NCBI GenBank assembly: GCA_945957395.1 | Contig: CAMFKE010000004.1 | Coordinates: 1 to 64,000 of the forward strand | Length of the DNA stretch: 64,000 bases | Direction: 5' to 3' | DNA from: an uncultured Opitutia bacterium | GTDB taxonomy: Bacteria; Verrucomicrobiota; Verrucomicrobiia; Opitutales; UBA953 | In this document: one piece after another, positions 18,419 to 26,770 of the stretch | How positions within the stretch are numbered: the stretch's first letter is position 1 | Layout: each line of letters opens with the position of its first letter | Program-made: the position numbers and the translations under genes | Notes under the pieces: model-generated | What the model was told of the DNA's origin: nothing | Databases searched by the model: none | Seen by the model: the letters and a program-made list of their open reading frames with translations, nothing else

Positions 18419-18438
18419 CTTAAAGGATGAGGGGAGGC

Positions 18439-19389
18439 TCAGGGCTTCTTGGGCTCTTCCTTCTTCCCGCCGAAGAGTCCGCCGATGCCCGAGGTGACCG
18501 AGCCGATGCCTTCGGATACGGCCTTCGAGGTGCTGTCGACGGCTTTGCCCGTGAACTGGCTGACGGCCTTGGCTGCCTGGTCGGTGTATTTTCCGAGTTC
18601 GGCCACGGCGAGGGCGGCGGCGAACTTGGCGAACTTTCCACCGAGTTTGGCGATGTCGTGCTTCACCACATCGTAGACCTTTTCCTTGATGTTCTCGTCG
18701 GTGATGTCGGTGAACTCCCAGTTGAGCCCGACCGTGTCGTCGATGAGCACCTTGGGGGGCTCTCCGGGGGTGGTGGCGTGGGAGAGCGCGCGGAGGTGGT
18801 CGATGCGCAGGGTGAGCTTGGCGATGCGGAAGTGCTTCTTCGGGCCTGCTTCCTCTTTCTTGGGCTCCTCAGGCTTGGGCTCTTCCTTCTTGGGCTCAGT
18901 CGATTCGGGTTGTTCGGGCACGAAGGCCTTTTTGAAGTCGAGCGCGTTGTTGTCCTTCATCCATTCGTCGCTGCCGACGATGGAGATGGCGCCGAGGTCG
19001 AAGATGACTTCCGGCACGACGATGGTGTCGGTCATGGCGGAGTGCAGGTCGACGACGGCCTTGAGCTCGTTGATCTTCACGAAGCCCTTGTCGGTGAAGC
19101 GGGAGGGGTTGGTGAGCTCGATGCCCTTCAGGTGGACGCGGCCGGCGAACAGGTTCGTGTCGTTGCCGGCGAAGCTGAGGGTGCCGCCGGACTTGTCGTT
19201 GACGAACTTGGAGGCGAGGTTGAGCGCGTGGTTGCTGCCGGCGAACCACAGGCCGAGAACCAGAAGCAGGATGAGGAACAGAAGGCCGCCGACAAAGAGG
19301 GTGAGCAGGCAGCCGAGCGGCTTGCGGAAGAAGGATTTCTTCTTGGGGGCCTCGGGGGCGGTCGCGTCGGGCGCGGGGTCGGTGTTCAT
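18439..19389 (-). CDS. AsmA-like membrane-anchored protein
   Basis: A 316-residue protein with a basic N-terminus and one transmembrane helix (about 24-49). The following segment (NLASKFVNDKSGGTLSFAGNDTNLFAGRVHLKGIELTNPSRF...VVVPEVIFDLGAI style) resembles the N-terminal repeat of AsmA-family inter-membrane proteins. A charged linker rich in PKKEEPKPEE (about 160-185) separates it from a second beta-rich part and a helical, Gly-rich, Lys-ended tail. It is much shorter than AsmA itself. Role unknown; an envelope location is inferred. Confidence 0.7.
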   Translation of the reverse strand: MNTDPAPDATAPEAPKKKSFFRKPLGCLLTLFVGGLLFLILLLVLGLWFAGSNHALNLASKFVNDKSGGTLSFAGNDTNLFAGRVHLKGIELTNPSRFTDKGFVKINELKAVVDLHSAMTDTIVVPEVIFDLGAISIVGSDEWMKDNNALDFKKAFVPEQPESTEPKKEEPKPEEPKKEEAGPKKHFRIAKLTLRIDHLRALSHATTPGEPPKVLIDDTVGLNWEFTDITDENIKEKVYDVVKHDIAKLGGKFAKFAAALAVAELGKYTDQAAKAVSQFTGKAVDSTSKAVSEGIGSVTSGIGGLFGGKKEEPKKP

Positions 19390-19497
19390 GGGGGGATGAT
19401 TCGGAGTTATCGCGTAAGTGGATGGCGCGTGCCTATCACGCTGCCGATTGCCGCGTTCCGGTCAATCGCGCGTCTGAGCGACGCCTCGGTAAAACGA

Positions 19498-19530
19498 AAA
19501 AACCGTCTCGCACGGGGCGAAACGGTTTTT
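19498..19530 (-). terminator. Rho-independent terminator
   Basis: A 9-bp stem (19498-19506 with 19522-19530), with an inner 4-bp extension, has T-runs on the minus strand. It lies just after the lipoprotein gene that stops at 19566. Confidence 0.75.
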
Positions 19531-19565
19531 CCGGGACAATCGGGCTCCGCGGGGAGCGGTCGGTG

Positions 19566-20072
19566 TCACTTGGCGGCTTCGGGAGCGGCGGTGCAGGCGA
19601 CTTCCTCGCCGATCTTGATGTCGGGGGTCTTGATCTGGCGGGGGGAGATGTTGGCGATCACGGCGTCGCCTTCCACGGAGGCGACGACAATCTGTAGGCT
19701 CTTGTTGTCCTTGGTCAGGACGAGCTTGTCGCCGGGGGCGGAGGCGTCGGTGCGCTTGATCTGGATGAGACCGGCGTCGCCGCGCATGGCGGTGATGATG
19801 GCGCGGCCGGAGGCGAGCTCGACGGGCTGGCCGGCCTTGGCGGCCTTCTCGGCGGCGGCCTTCTTCTGCCAGGAGTACTTGAGCGGGTCGGCTTCACCGG
19901 AGGTCTCGCCGGCGGCCTTGGCGGCGGCGAGCTCCTTGGAACCGGTGGCCTCGGCCTTGGCGGCCTTGCTGTCGGCGCGCTCCTGTTCGGTGCTCCAAGG
20001 GTTCTCGGAGGCGTTGTCGGCGCAGCCGGCGAGGATCAGGGCGGAAGCGATGAGGGGCAGGAACTTGTTCAT
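19566..20072 (-). CDS. Lipoprotein of unknown function
   Basis: A 168-residue predicted lipoprotein with lipobox LILAGC (Cys17). The first half of the mature protein is an Ala/Lys/Glu-rich helical stretch. The second half is compact (GRAIITAMRGDAGLIQIKRTD...GDKLVLTKDNKSLQIVVASVEGDAVIANIS) and looks like a small beta-barrel of the kind that begins with a GDKLVV signature. Ends in an acidic/Ala tail. No family could be named. Confidence 0.75.
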   Translation of the reverse strand: MNKFLPLIASALILAGCADNASENPWSTEQERADSKAAKAEATGSKELAAAKAAGETSGEADPLKYSWQKKAAAEKAAKAGQPVELASGRAIITAMRGDAGLIQIKRTDASAPGDKLVLTKDNKSLQIVVASVEGDAVIANISPRQIKTPDIKIGEEVACTAAPEAAK

Positions 20073-20204
20073 TGCAGGTGGGGCGGGGTATGGGGGAATG
20101 AGGAAAGTTGCGCGGTGCGGGGCGCTTTAAGGTGGGTGGCCAAAACGCCGAGACGGCACGGCGAGTCAACATCGAATCGGCGGGCGGCGCAGACCCGATT
20201 GACC

Positions 20205-20232
20205 TTGGCAAAACACGCGTGCCGGTTACTGT
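20205..20232 (+). promoter_or_regulatory. Putative promoter of the 6S RNA
   Basis: TTGGCA (20205-20210) and TACTGT (20227-20232) are separated by 16 bp. They would start a transcript near 20239-20240, where the predicted closing stem of the 6S RNA begins. Confidence 0.45.
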
Positions 20233-20239
20233 GTAACCT

Positions 20240-20427
20240 AACCTCTGCGGTGTACGACACCCGATCCAGCGCCCTTTTCCTATGATTCGAAAAACTCCGG
20301 GAGCCCGGTTTCGCCAGCGGCTGTCACGCCGTCCTTCGGGATGGAAGGCAAAGGCGGCGAACAGGACACCCACCTGAACCCTCGCGGTAAAGGGACTCCA
20401 TTCGGAACGGCACAGGCGGAGGCCAAT
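20240..20427 (+). ncRNA. ssrS: Probable 6S RNA
   Basis: About 188 nt of non-coding sequence with the features of 6S RNA, which binds the housekeeping RNA polymerase holoenzyme. The ends pair (CCTCTGC at 20242-20248 with GCGGAGG at 20416-20422, then GTGT with GCAC). An open central bubble follows, then an upper irregular hairpin. The 3' side of the bubble (GACACCCACCTGAACC then AAAGGGACTCC) resembles the conserved 3' strand of proteobacterial 6S RNAs. A promoter lies just upstream and a hairpin terminator just downstream. It is divided from the convergent recA by that terminator. It fills most of the 520-bp gap between recA and the lipoprotein gene. The call rests on pattern recognition, not on a covariance model. 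Confidence 0.6.
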
Positions 20428-20439
20428 TTCCGAAAAGCG

Positions 20440-20479
20440 AAAAAAAGACCCGACGGCGGCAAGCCGGCGGGTCTTTTCG
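20440..20479 (-). terminator. Bidirectional terminator for recA and the 6S RNA
   Basis: A 13-bp stem with one mismatch (20445-20457 with 20463-20475) has seven T residues on the minus strand and TTTTCGT on the plus strand. It would end recA in one direction and the 6S transcript in the other. Confidence 0.75.
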
Positions 20480-20486
20480 TGTCGTG

Positions 20487-20583
20487 GTGGTTTCAGGTTG
20501 TCGGTCTCAAGCGCGGAGCAGGCAAACCTCCGGACAGTTGAGGGCGCCTGCTGAAAACCTGAAGCGGGAAACCTGAAACACGG
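20487..20583. repeat. Paired inverted heptamer arrays
   Basis: GTGGTTTCAGGTT near 20485-20497 is inverted at 20570-20582 (AACCTGAAACAC). The right array repeats AACCTGA with a 14-bp spacing (20556 and 20570), in heptamer phase. It lies just after the recA stop codon. Confidence 0.65.
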
Positions 20584-20592
20584 CTTTGCCGC

Positions 20593-21669
20593 TTATTCGC
20601 CGGAGGCGGATTCGGACTCGGCGAGGGTGGTGCCGCCGACGACCTGCACCTTGTCCATGATCTCCCTGGAGACCTCCTCCATGACCTTGGGGTTCTTGGC
20701 GAGGTAGTCCTTGGCGGCCTCGCGGCCCTGGCCGATGAGCTGGCCCTTGTAGGCGATCCAGGCGCCCTTCTTTTCGAGAATCTTCTGTTCGACGCCCAGG
20801 TCGATGATGGAGCCGGTGCGCGAGATGCCCTCGGCGTACATGATGTCGAACTCGCACTCGGTGAAGGGCGGGGCCACCTTGTTCTTCACCACCTTCACCT
20901 TGGTGCGGTTGCCCACGATCTTGCCCGAGGGCTCCTTGATCTGGCCCACGCGGCGGATTTCCAGGCGCACGGACGCGAAGAACTTCAGCGCGCGGCCGCC
21001 GGGGGTGGTCTCGGGGTTGCCGAACATCACGCCGATCTTCTCGCGGATCTGGTTGGTGAAGATGCAAAGGCAGTTGGACTTGCTGATGGCGGCGGTGAGT
21101 CGACGCATGGCCTGGCTCATCATGCGCGCCTGCACGCCCACCGTGCTGTCGCCCATCTGCCCGTCGAGTTCCTGCTTGGACACGAGGGCGGCGACGGAGT
21201 CGAGCACCACGACATCGATGGCGTTCGTGCGGATGAGCGTCTCCACGATGTTCAGCGCGTCTTCGCCGGATTCGGGCTGGGAGACGAGGAGGTTGTCGAG
21301 GTCCACGCCCACGACCTTGGCGTACTTGGGGTCGAGCGCGTGCTCGACGTCGATGATGGCGGCGGTGCCGCCCTGGCGCTGCACTTCGGCGATGACGGAA
21401 AGGCACAGCGTGGTCTTACCGGAGGACTCGGGGCCGTAGATTTCGACGATGCGTCCCTTGGGCAGACCGCCCACGCCCAGGCACAGGTCGATGGCCACGG
21501 AGCCGGTGGAGACGGCCTCGACCTTCATCTTGGCGGCGTCGCCCATGCGCATGAGCGTGCCTTCGCCGTAGGTCTTGTTGATGGAGGAAAGGGCGAGGTC
21601 GAGCGCCTTGCGGTCGGCCACCTTTGCGGCGGCGGCGTCTTTGGCGGAGGGGGCGGTTTCTTTGGCCAT
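20593..21669 (-). CDS. recA: Recombinase RecA
   Basis: DNA strand exchange and LexA co-protease, 358 residues. Walker A GPESSGKT at 79-86, Walker [11 protein letters not shown], the L1/L2 regions ([49 protein letters not shown]) and the C-terminal acidic tail are all present at normal length. The leader is pyrimidine-rich with no Shine-Dalgarno sequence. A promoter is visible at 21726-21755. Confidence 0.97.
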   Translation of the reverse strand: MAKETAPSAKDAAAAKVADRKALDLALSSINKTYGEGTLMRMGDAAKMKVEAVSTGSVAIDLCLGVGGLPKGRIVEIYGPESSGKTTLCLSVIAEVQRQGGTAAIIDVEHALDPKYAKVVGVDLDNLLVSQPESGEDALNIVETLIRTNAIDVVVLDSVAALVSKQELDGQMGDSTVGVQARMMSQAMRRLTAAISKSNCLCIFTNQIREKIGVMFGNPETTPGGRALKFFASVRLEIRRVGQIKEPSGKIVGNRTKVKVVKNKVAPPFTECEFDIMYAEGISRTGSIIDLGVEQKILEKKGAWIAYKGQLIGQGREAAKDYLAKNPKVMEEVSREIMDKVQVVGGTTLAESESASGE

Positions 21670-21725
21670 GGTCGTGGGAGAGGTTAAGGTGTGGGTGGTT
21701 TCCTTGGGAAATCGGAGTGTGTCTC

Positions 21726-21774
21726 GATATGCCCGCCGGAGGTGGGCGGCGTCAAGGCAATGTTCAAGTGTTCA
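21726..21774 (-). promoter_or_regulatory. recA promoter with adjacent direct repeat
   Basis: On the minus strand TTGACG (21750-21755) and CATATC (21726-21731) are 18 bp apart, placing the start about 50 bp before recA. Just upstream of the -35 box, 21761-21774 holds the direct repeat TGTTCA-AG-TGTTCA (plus-strand reading), a possible SOS operator. The rest of the 325-bp gap (21670-21994) shows only GC-rich sequence and the 5' leader of the next gene. Confidence 0.45.
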
Positions 21775-21994
21775 CTATGCCGGGGGCGGGCAAGCCGAGG
21801 CTTCGTCTGGGTATGGGAATTACAAACACCATACGGCTTGGGAATCGCGGGTGATTTTCATCCCCGCCAGAGGTGACGGGCCCCGGCGGCTTATCCGGCG
21901 GCGCGGGACAGGTGGCCGGATTCCGCTTGTCGGGGCAGGGGGCGGGCGTACCTTCGGCTCTCGCTCAAACAGCACGCTCTCACGAGTAAACACC

Positions 21995-23242
21995 ATGCGC
22001 CAGATTCAATCCTACGCCCGCGCCGATGTGGCCCGGGGCATCGCCCGCCCGGCGCTTTTCGCCGCGCTTTTCGCCGCCGCGCTCGCCCCCCTGTCGGGCG
22101 CCGCCGAAACCACGCCGCAGGTTGAGCGGGCCGAGTCCGGCGTTGCGCCTTCCGCGAAGGCCGCACCGGCCGGCGTGTTCGTGGCGGTTCGCAATCTCGC
22201 CGGCGAGTCCCTCAAGGACCGCGAACAGGCTTTCGAGGACCTCGTCGCCTCCCGCGTGGCCGCCGAGTCCGGCGTGAGCGTCCTGAGCCGCGCCGAGGCC
22301 GTGAAGCGCCTTTCGGCCGCCGAGGGCAAGCAGGCCGACCTGGACGGCGACAAGGTGGACCGGGCGTTCGATGACCGCACCTCGGCCCTGCGTCTCGCCC
22401 AGAATCTCGACGCCGAAGGCATTCTCAGCCTCTCGCTCATCTCGTTGGGCAAGGAAACCGTCTCCTTCACCGGCAACGGCATCTCCACCATCAACGACAA
22501 GCACATCCTGCGCGTCTCCTGGAAGCTCCTTGAGGCCGGTCGCGGCGCCGGCGTCGTCGGCGACACCGTCGTCGCCACGCGCACCGTGCGCCGGACCTCC
22601 GGCATCACCGAGTTGCCCGGCGACCTGGTGAACGGTCTGCTCGACGACGCCGCGCAAAAGGTGGCCGAGGGCGTTCGCTCGCGCCTCGCCGCCGACACCG
22701 CCGCGGCCTCGTCGCTCAAGGCGGCCGCCGCCAAGCGCGTGAAATTCTCCGTGGGCGTGACCGCCCGCAATGTCTTCTTCCCCGAGCTGGCCGTGGACAA
22801 GGAGGGCGTGCTGCGCATCTCTCAGGAAAAGTCCCCCGTCGCGCTCGACGGCGTGACCGTGGAGCTCGACGGCGCCGCCGTGGGCACCGCGCCCTTCGCC
22901 GCGCCCGTCGAGGCCCGCCCCGGCATCCACAAGATGCGCCTTTCCCGCGACGGCTTCAAAGCGTGGGAGGGCGTCGTGAACCTTCACGAGGGCTTCGTGT
23001 TCAACGCTTCTCTCGAACTCGACGAGGCCGGCCTGAAGCGCTGGCGCGAGCAGTCCGCGTTCATCGAGACCGTGAAGGCCGGCGCCAAGCTCACCGACGC
23101 CGAGGTGGCCCTCATCCGCGCCAAGGCCGAGAACCTGAAAAACTACGGCTTCAAGGTGGACTTCAAGGTGGACGCCAAGGAGCTGCCCGAAGACAGGAGC
23201 AACATCATCAATGTCGTCCCCGGCGGGAGCGCGGTCCGATAG
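21995..23242 (+). CDS. Secreted PEGA-domain protein with CsgG-like N-terminal domain
   Basis: A 415-residue exported protein. After a long signal peptide (ends about residue 38) comes a region resembling CsgG/LpoB-type domains (VFVAVRNLAGESLKDREQAFEDLVASRVAAESGVSVLSRAEAV, then ALRLAQNLDAEGILSLSLISL). A PEGA domain follows at about 281-335 (VTVELDGAAVGTAPFAAPVEARPG then LSRDGFKAWEGVV), typically a periplasmic or surface beta-sandwich. It is the first of five co-directional envelope genes. The start at 21995 immediately precedes the signal peptide; upstream codons are intergenic. Partner or ligand unknown. Confidence 0.78.
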   Translation: MRQIQSYARADVARGIARPALFAALFAAALAPLSGAAETTPQVERAESGVAPSAKAAPAGVFVAVRNLAGESLKDREQAFEDLVASRVAAESGVSVLSRAEAVKRLSAAEGKQADLDGDKVDRAFDDRTSALRLAQNLDAEGILSLSLISLGKETVSFTGNGISTINDKHILRVSWKLLEAGRGAGVVGDTVVATRTVRRTSGITELPGDLVNGLLDDAAQKVAEGVRSRLAADTAAASSLKAAAAKRVKFSVGVTARNVFFPELAVDKEGVLRISQEKSPVALDGVTVELDGAAVGTAPFAAPVEARPGIHKMRLSRDGFKAWEGVVNLHEGFVFNASLELDEAGLKRWREQSAFIETVKAGAKLTDAEVALIRAKAENLKNYGFKVDFKVDAKELPEDRSNIINVVPGGSAVR

Positions 23243-23341
23243 GCCCCGCAGGCCTCCGGCGTTTTTTTGGACACAGCATCGAATGACGAAATGAAACCGC
23301 GCGAAAGCGCCCTTCGCATCCTTAACGCAGACTTCCCAGTC

Positions 23342-24511
23342 ATGAAAATTTCCCTCCGCCACACCGCCCTTCTCACCGCCCTCGCGGCGGCCCCCTTCCT
23401 CCACGCCGCCGGCGATGCGGCCGCCGCCCCCGCCAAGGCCGTGGCGCCCGCCGTCGCCATGGAGGCGGTAGGCGTGGTGCCCGCCAAGGTCACGCCCGCC
23501 GTGCTCGAGAAGGTCAAGCGGCAGGGCAAGACCCTCGAGCTCAACGCCTTCACCGAGGCGCTTGAGAACCGGCTCACCACCGCGCTTTCCTCAACGCGCA
23601 AGTTCAAGGTCGTCACCCGCGGCGATCTCGACGCCGTGCTGCGCGAGCAGAACCTCGCCGCCTCCGGCAACCTCGACGCGGATGATCCGCAGCTGGCGAA
23701 GGCCTTCAAGCTCGCGGGCGTGAAGAGCATCCTGCTCGTCACGGTCGACGACTTCCAGGACCGCAACGAGGAGTTCAAGTCCGAGTCCATGGGGCAGACC
23801 TTCCGTCGGCGCACCATCCGCGTCGGCGCTTCCGCCAAGCTGCTCGACACCACCACCGGTCAGGTGAAGGAGGCGGTGGCGGTGCCGCCCGTCACGCAGG
23901 ACGACCTGCGCGCCACGCTCGCCAAGCTCAGCAGCAGCGCCGACCGGGCCGACGCCGTCGCGCCGGAGCTCGCGCGCCTGGTGTCCGAGCGCGTTGTGCA
24001 GCGCCTGGTGGATGTGCGATTCCCCGCCAAGGTCATGGCGAAGTCTCCCGACGGCATCATCACCTTCAACCGCGGTGACGGCTCCGGCGTGCAGCCCGGC
24101 CAGGAATGGGGCGTGTATGCGGTGGGCGAGGCGATGGTCGATCCCGACACCGGCGAAGTCCTGGGCGCCGAGGAGGTGCTCATCGGACGGGTCGTCGTCA
24201 CCGAGGTCGAAGCCAAGTTCGCCAAGGCCCGTCTTCTGAAGGACCAGGGCGTGGTGCGCGGCGCCGTGCTGCGTCCCGTGGCCCCCGCCGCCGAGAAGCC
24301 CGACTCCGAGTCCGCCGCCGAGGCGCCTCCCGCGCCTCCGGCCAAGCCAGCGAATGCGCCCGAGTCCGCGCCCGCGGCTACTTCGCCCGCTGCGCCCGCC
24401 AAGGGGGCGGAGGTCAAGGGGGCGCCCGTCGCCGAGGGGGCTGAGCCGGCTCCCCGCTCCGGTTTTGAGAATCCCAAGCCGGCCAAGGCTCCCGCCGCTG
24501 CGGCGCGCTAA
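23342..24511 (+). CDS. CsgG-like periplasmic protein
   Basis: A 389-residue exported protein (signal peptide about 1-23, no lipobox). Residues about 65-150 carry a CsgG-type domain (LENRLTTALSSTRKFKVVTRGDLDAVLREQNL, then QLAKAFKLAGVKSILLVTVDDF). A central domain (VMAKSPDGIITFNRGDGSGVQPGQEWGVY...LIGRVVVTEV) looks like the C-terminal part seen in FlgT- or CsgG-related proteins. The last 90 residues are Pro/Ala/Glu-rich. Lack of a lipid anchor and of transmembrane strands makes it unlikely to be a true curli secretion channel. It lies between the PEGA and COG3014-type genes. Confidence 0.72.
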   Translation: MKISLRHTALLTALAAAPFLHAAGDAAAAPAKAVAPAVAMEAVGVVPAKVTPAVLEKVKRQGKTLELNAFTEALENRLTTALSSTRKFKVVTRGDLDAVLREQNLAASGNLDADDPQLAKAFKLAGVKSILLVTVDDFQDRNEEFKSESMGQTFRRRTIRVGASAKLLDTTTGQVKEAVAVPPVTQDDLRATLAKLSSSADRADAVAPELARLVSERVVQRLVDVRFPAKVMAKSPDGIITFNRGDGSGVQPGQEWGVYAVGEAMVDPDTGEVLGAEEVLIGRVVVTEVEAKFAKARLLKDQGVVRGAVLRPVAPAAEKPDSESAAEAPPAPPAKPANAPESAPAATSPAAPAKGAEVKGAPVAEGAEPAPRSGFENPKPAKAPAAAAR

Positions 24512-24626
24512 GGCGCTTTCGTCGAGTCTCGCCCGCCTCGCTTGTCGGGGCGGCGGGCCGGCGTCCTCTGAGCGCGGCTCAATTCGCAACATCGGGCCGT
24601 CCGCCCACACACCTCGCCTCCAGCCC

Positions 24627-26168
24627 GTGTCCCGCACATCGTATTTTCGTCATCGCCTCCCTCTTTTCGCGGCGGCCGCCCTGCTCGCGGGTTGCGCCAC
24701 CTACGAGGAGCAGTCCAAGGCCGTCGCCAATCACTTCCACTCCGGGGAGTACGCCCTCGCCGCCGGCGCGGCGAAGGAGGGGCTCGAGGACGCCCCGGAG
24801 CGCGACAAGCTGGTATGGAAGCTCGAGTACGCCGCGGCCGAGCGCGCCGCGGGAAACTGGAGCGGCAGCAATTCGGCCTTCGAGGACGCCGAGGCCGATC
24901 TCGTGAAGTGGGATGAGTCTGCCGATATCCTCATCTCGGGGGAGACCGCCGCCACGCTGGTGAACCTCACCTACCTCCCGTATCGCGGCACCGGATACGA
25001 CAGGGTCATGGCGCCGACCTACCGCGCCCTCAACGAACTCGCGCTCGGCGACATCGACAGGGCGCGCGTGGCGCTCAATCGCACGCTGGCCCGGCAGGAG
25101 GAGGTCGCCAAGCTCGCCGAGCGGCGCGTGGAGGCCGCCCGCGCCGAAGCGTCCTCGGCGTCGTCCGGCGACAACGGCTTCGATGTCTCCCGCACGGAGG
25201 GCGACCCCGCCACGCAGGCCAGGCTCGACTCACTTTACGGCGACCTGAAGACCTATCACCTGTACGGCAACTATGTGAACCCCTTCGCGCTCTGGCTTCA
25301 CGGCGTGTTCTTCCTGGCCACAGCGGAGTCCGTCTCGGATGTCGAGCGCGGCCACAAGTCGCTGGAGCGCCTTTCGCGCATCGTGCCGGGCTGCGCCGCC
25401 GCCAAGGCCGATTTCGAGCTGGCCCGCCGCATGCGCGACGGCGCCGCGATGCCTCCCTATGTGTGGGTGGTCTTTGAGACCGGGATGGCTCCGCACAAGG
25501 TCGAGGAGCGTCTGGACATCCCCGTCTTCATCGTTTCGGACACGGTGCCCTACGCCGGCATCGCTCTGCCCAAGCTTTGGTTCTCATCCGGGCACTGCCC
25601 TTCGCTGGCCGTCGAGGCCGGCGGCCGCGTCGCCGCCTCCACCGAGACCGTGGCGTCCATGGACGCCATCGTGGCGACCGACTTCGACAACGAGAAGTCG
25701 GTCATCATCACGCGCTCGATCATCACCGCCGGGCTCAAGGTGGCCGCGCAGTATGCGGCGAATCGGGCTGCCTTGGAGTATGCGCAACAGGAGGGGGGCT
25801 GGGCCGGCGCGCTTGTCTACCTGGCCACCTACATCACCACCGGGGCGACCTCCTATGCCACGACCCAGGCGGACCTGCGCACCTGGCGCACCCTGCCCAA
25901 GGCGTTCCAAGTCGCCCGTTTGCCTTTGCCCGCCGACGGCAAGATCCGGCTGGTCGGCTCCTCTCCCGCCCAGTCCCGCGAAATCACCCTGCCCCCCGGC
26001 GCAGCGCACCTGGTGGTGGCGAAATCCACGGACGCCGGCACGCCGCTGGTGGTCTCCGTCACCGTTTTGCGGGGAGCCCCGAAGGCGCCGCATCTGGGCG
26101 CGACGCCGCCCGCGGTGGGGCCCCTGCCGGTGGAGGTGCGGACCATCCCCGCCGGCGGCGCCCGATGA
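24627..26168 (+). CDS. COG3014-type lipoprotein
   Basis: A predicted outer-membrane lipoprotein of 513 residues. It starts at GTG 24627 (VSRTSYFRHRLPLF), giving lipobox LLAGC with Cys23. The helical N-terminal half looks like tetratricopeptide-type stacks (ANHFHSGEYALAAGAAKEGLEDAP, TYRALNELALGDIDRARVALNRTLARQEEVAKL). The second half (WVVFETGMAPHKVEERLDIPVF, ALPKL, MDAIVATDFDNEKSVIITRSIITAGLKVA) matches the COG3014 pattern. In Proteobacteria COG3014 genes sit beside YcfL- and LpoB-like genes, and the same order follows here. Function unknown. Confidence 0.78.
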   Translation: MSRTSYFRHRLPLFAAAALLAGCATYEEQSKAVANHFHSGEYALAAGAAKEGLEDAPERDKLVWKLEYAAAERAAGNWSGSNSAFEDAEADLVKWDESADILISGETAATLVNLTYLPYRGTGYDRVMAPTYRALNELALGDIDRARVALNRTLARQEEVAKLAERRVEAARAEASSASSGDNGFDVSRTEGDPATQARLDSLYGDLKTYHLYGNYVNPFALWLHGVFFLATAESVSDVERGHKSLERLSRIVPGCAAAKADFELARRMRDGAAMPPYVWVVFETGMAPHKVEERLDIPVFIVSDTVPYAGIALPKLWFSSGHCPSLAVEAGGRVAASTETVASMDAIVATDFDNEKSVIITRSIITAGLKVAAQYAANRAALEYAQQEGGWAGALVYLATYITTGATSYATTQADLRTWRTLPKAFQVARLPLPADGKIRLVGSSPAQSREITLPPGAAHLVVAKSTDAGTPLVVSVTVLRGAPKAPHLGATPPAVGPLPVEVRTIPAGGAR

Positions 26169-26232
26169 GCGGCGTGTCTCCTTGCGTTTGCGAAAACCGA
26201 AAGCAGAACTCACACAGTCTCCGATTACCCTT

Positions 26233-26664
26233 ATGAAAACCCAGCTCCGTTTCGCCGCTCTCGCGGCGCTCGTCGCCGCCGGCGCGCTCGCCGGCTGCCG
26301 CACCTCGGTGAACACCGTGGATCCCGCGAACCCCGTGGGTCAGCCCAATCCGGAAGCCATGCGCCACATGGTCACCGACCCCTCGCTGTCGGATTCGGTG
26401 GTTCCCGTGTTCTACAACAAGGGTCAGACCGAGGCCGGCTTCGCCATCGTGCAGCTGCAGGTGCAGAACCAGTCGCGCTCGGTGGCCCGCGTGAATTACC
26501 GCGTGGAGTGGTTCGACACCAACGGCATCGCCATCACCTCGCCCGCCCCGATGACCCGCTCGCTCGTGATCGAGTCCGGCGCCACCGAGACCGTCAAGGC
26601 CGTCGCTCCCACCCCCAAGGCGGTGGACGCGCGCATCCGTTTCCAGGAATCCAAGAACGACTGA
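26233..26664 (+). CDS. YcfL-like lipoprotein (DUF1425)
   Basis: A 143-residue lipoprotein with lipobox GALAGC. The domain has a small immunoglobulin-like pattern of the YcfL family (VVPVFYNKGQTEAGFAIVQLQVQN...ARVNYRVEWFDTNGIAI, then a C-terminal ATETVKAVAPTPKAVDARIRF). In E. coli ycfL lies directly upstream of lpoB, as here. Located between the COG3014-type and LpoB-like genes. Confidence 0.85.
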   Translation: MKTQLRFAALAALVAAGALAGCRTSVNTVDPANPVGQPNPEAMRHMVTDPSLSDSVVPVFYNKGQTEAGFAIVQLQVQNQSRSVARVNYRVEWFDTNGIAITSPAPMTRSLVIESGATETVKAVAPTPKAVDARIRFQESKND

Positions 26665-26679
26665 ACCGGCGAAGCCGGC

Positions 26680-26756
26680 AGGTGATGGGCGGCATGGGTG
26701 CGGAGGATTTTCCATCGGTACCCTCGCTTTCACCTACCACCTCTCACCTTCCACCT
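26680..26756. repeat. Heptamer arrays between the ycfL-like and lpoB-like genes
   Basis: The right array (26729-26756) is four phased 7-mers ending in CACCT/CCACCT. A weaker left array begins with AGGTGAT at 26680, in the inverted sense. The right array lies in the leader of the lpoB-like gene. Confidence 0.6.
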
Positions 26757-26770
26757 GACACGATATTCCC

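Noticed and set aside
18110-18438. CIRCE (HrcA) operator before grpE
   Set aside because: No TTAGCACTC-N9-GAGTGCTAA-like sequence is present; only repeat arrays and a terminator.
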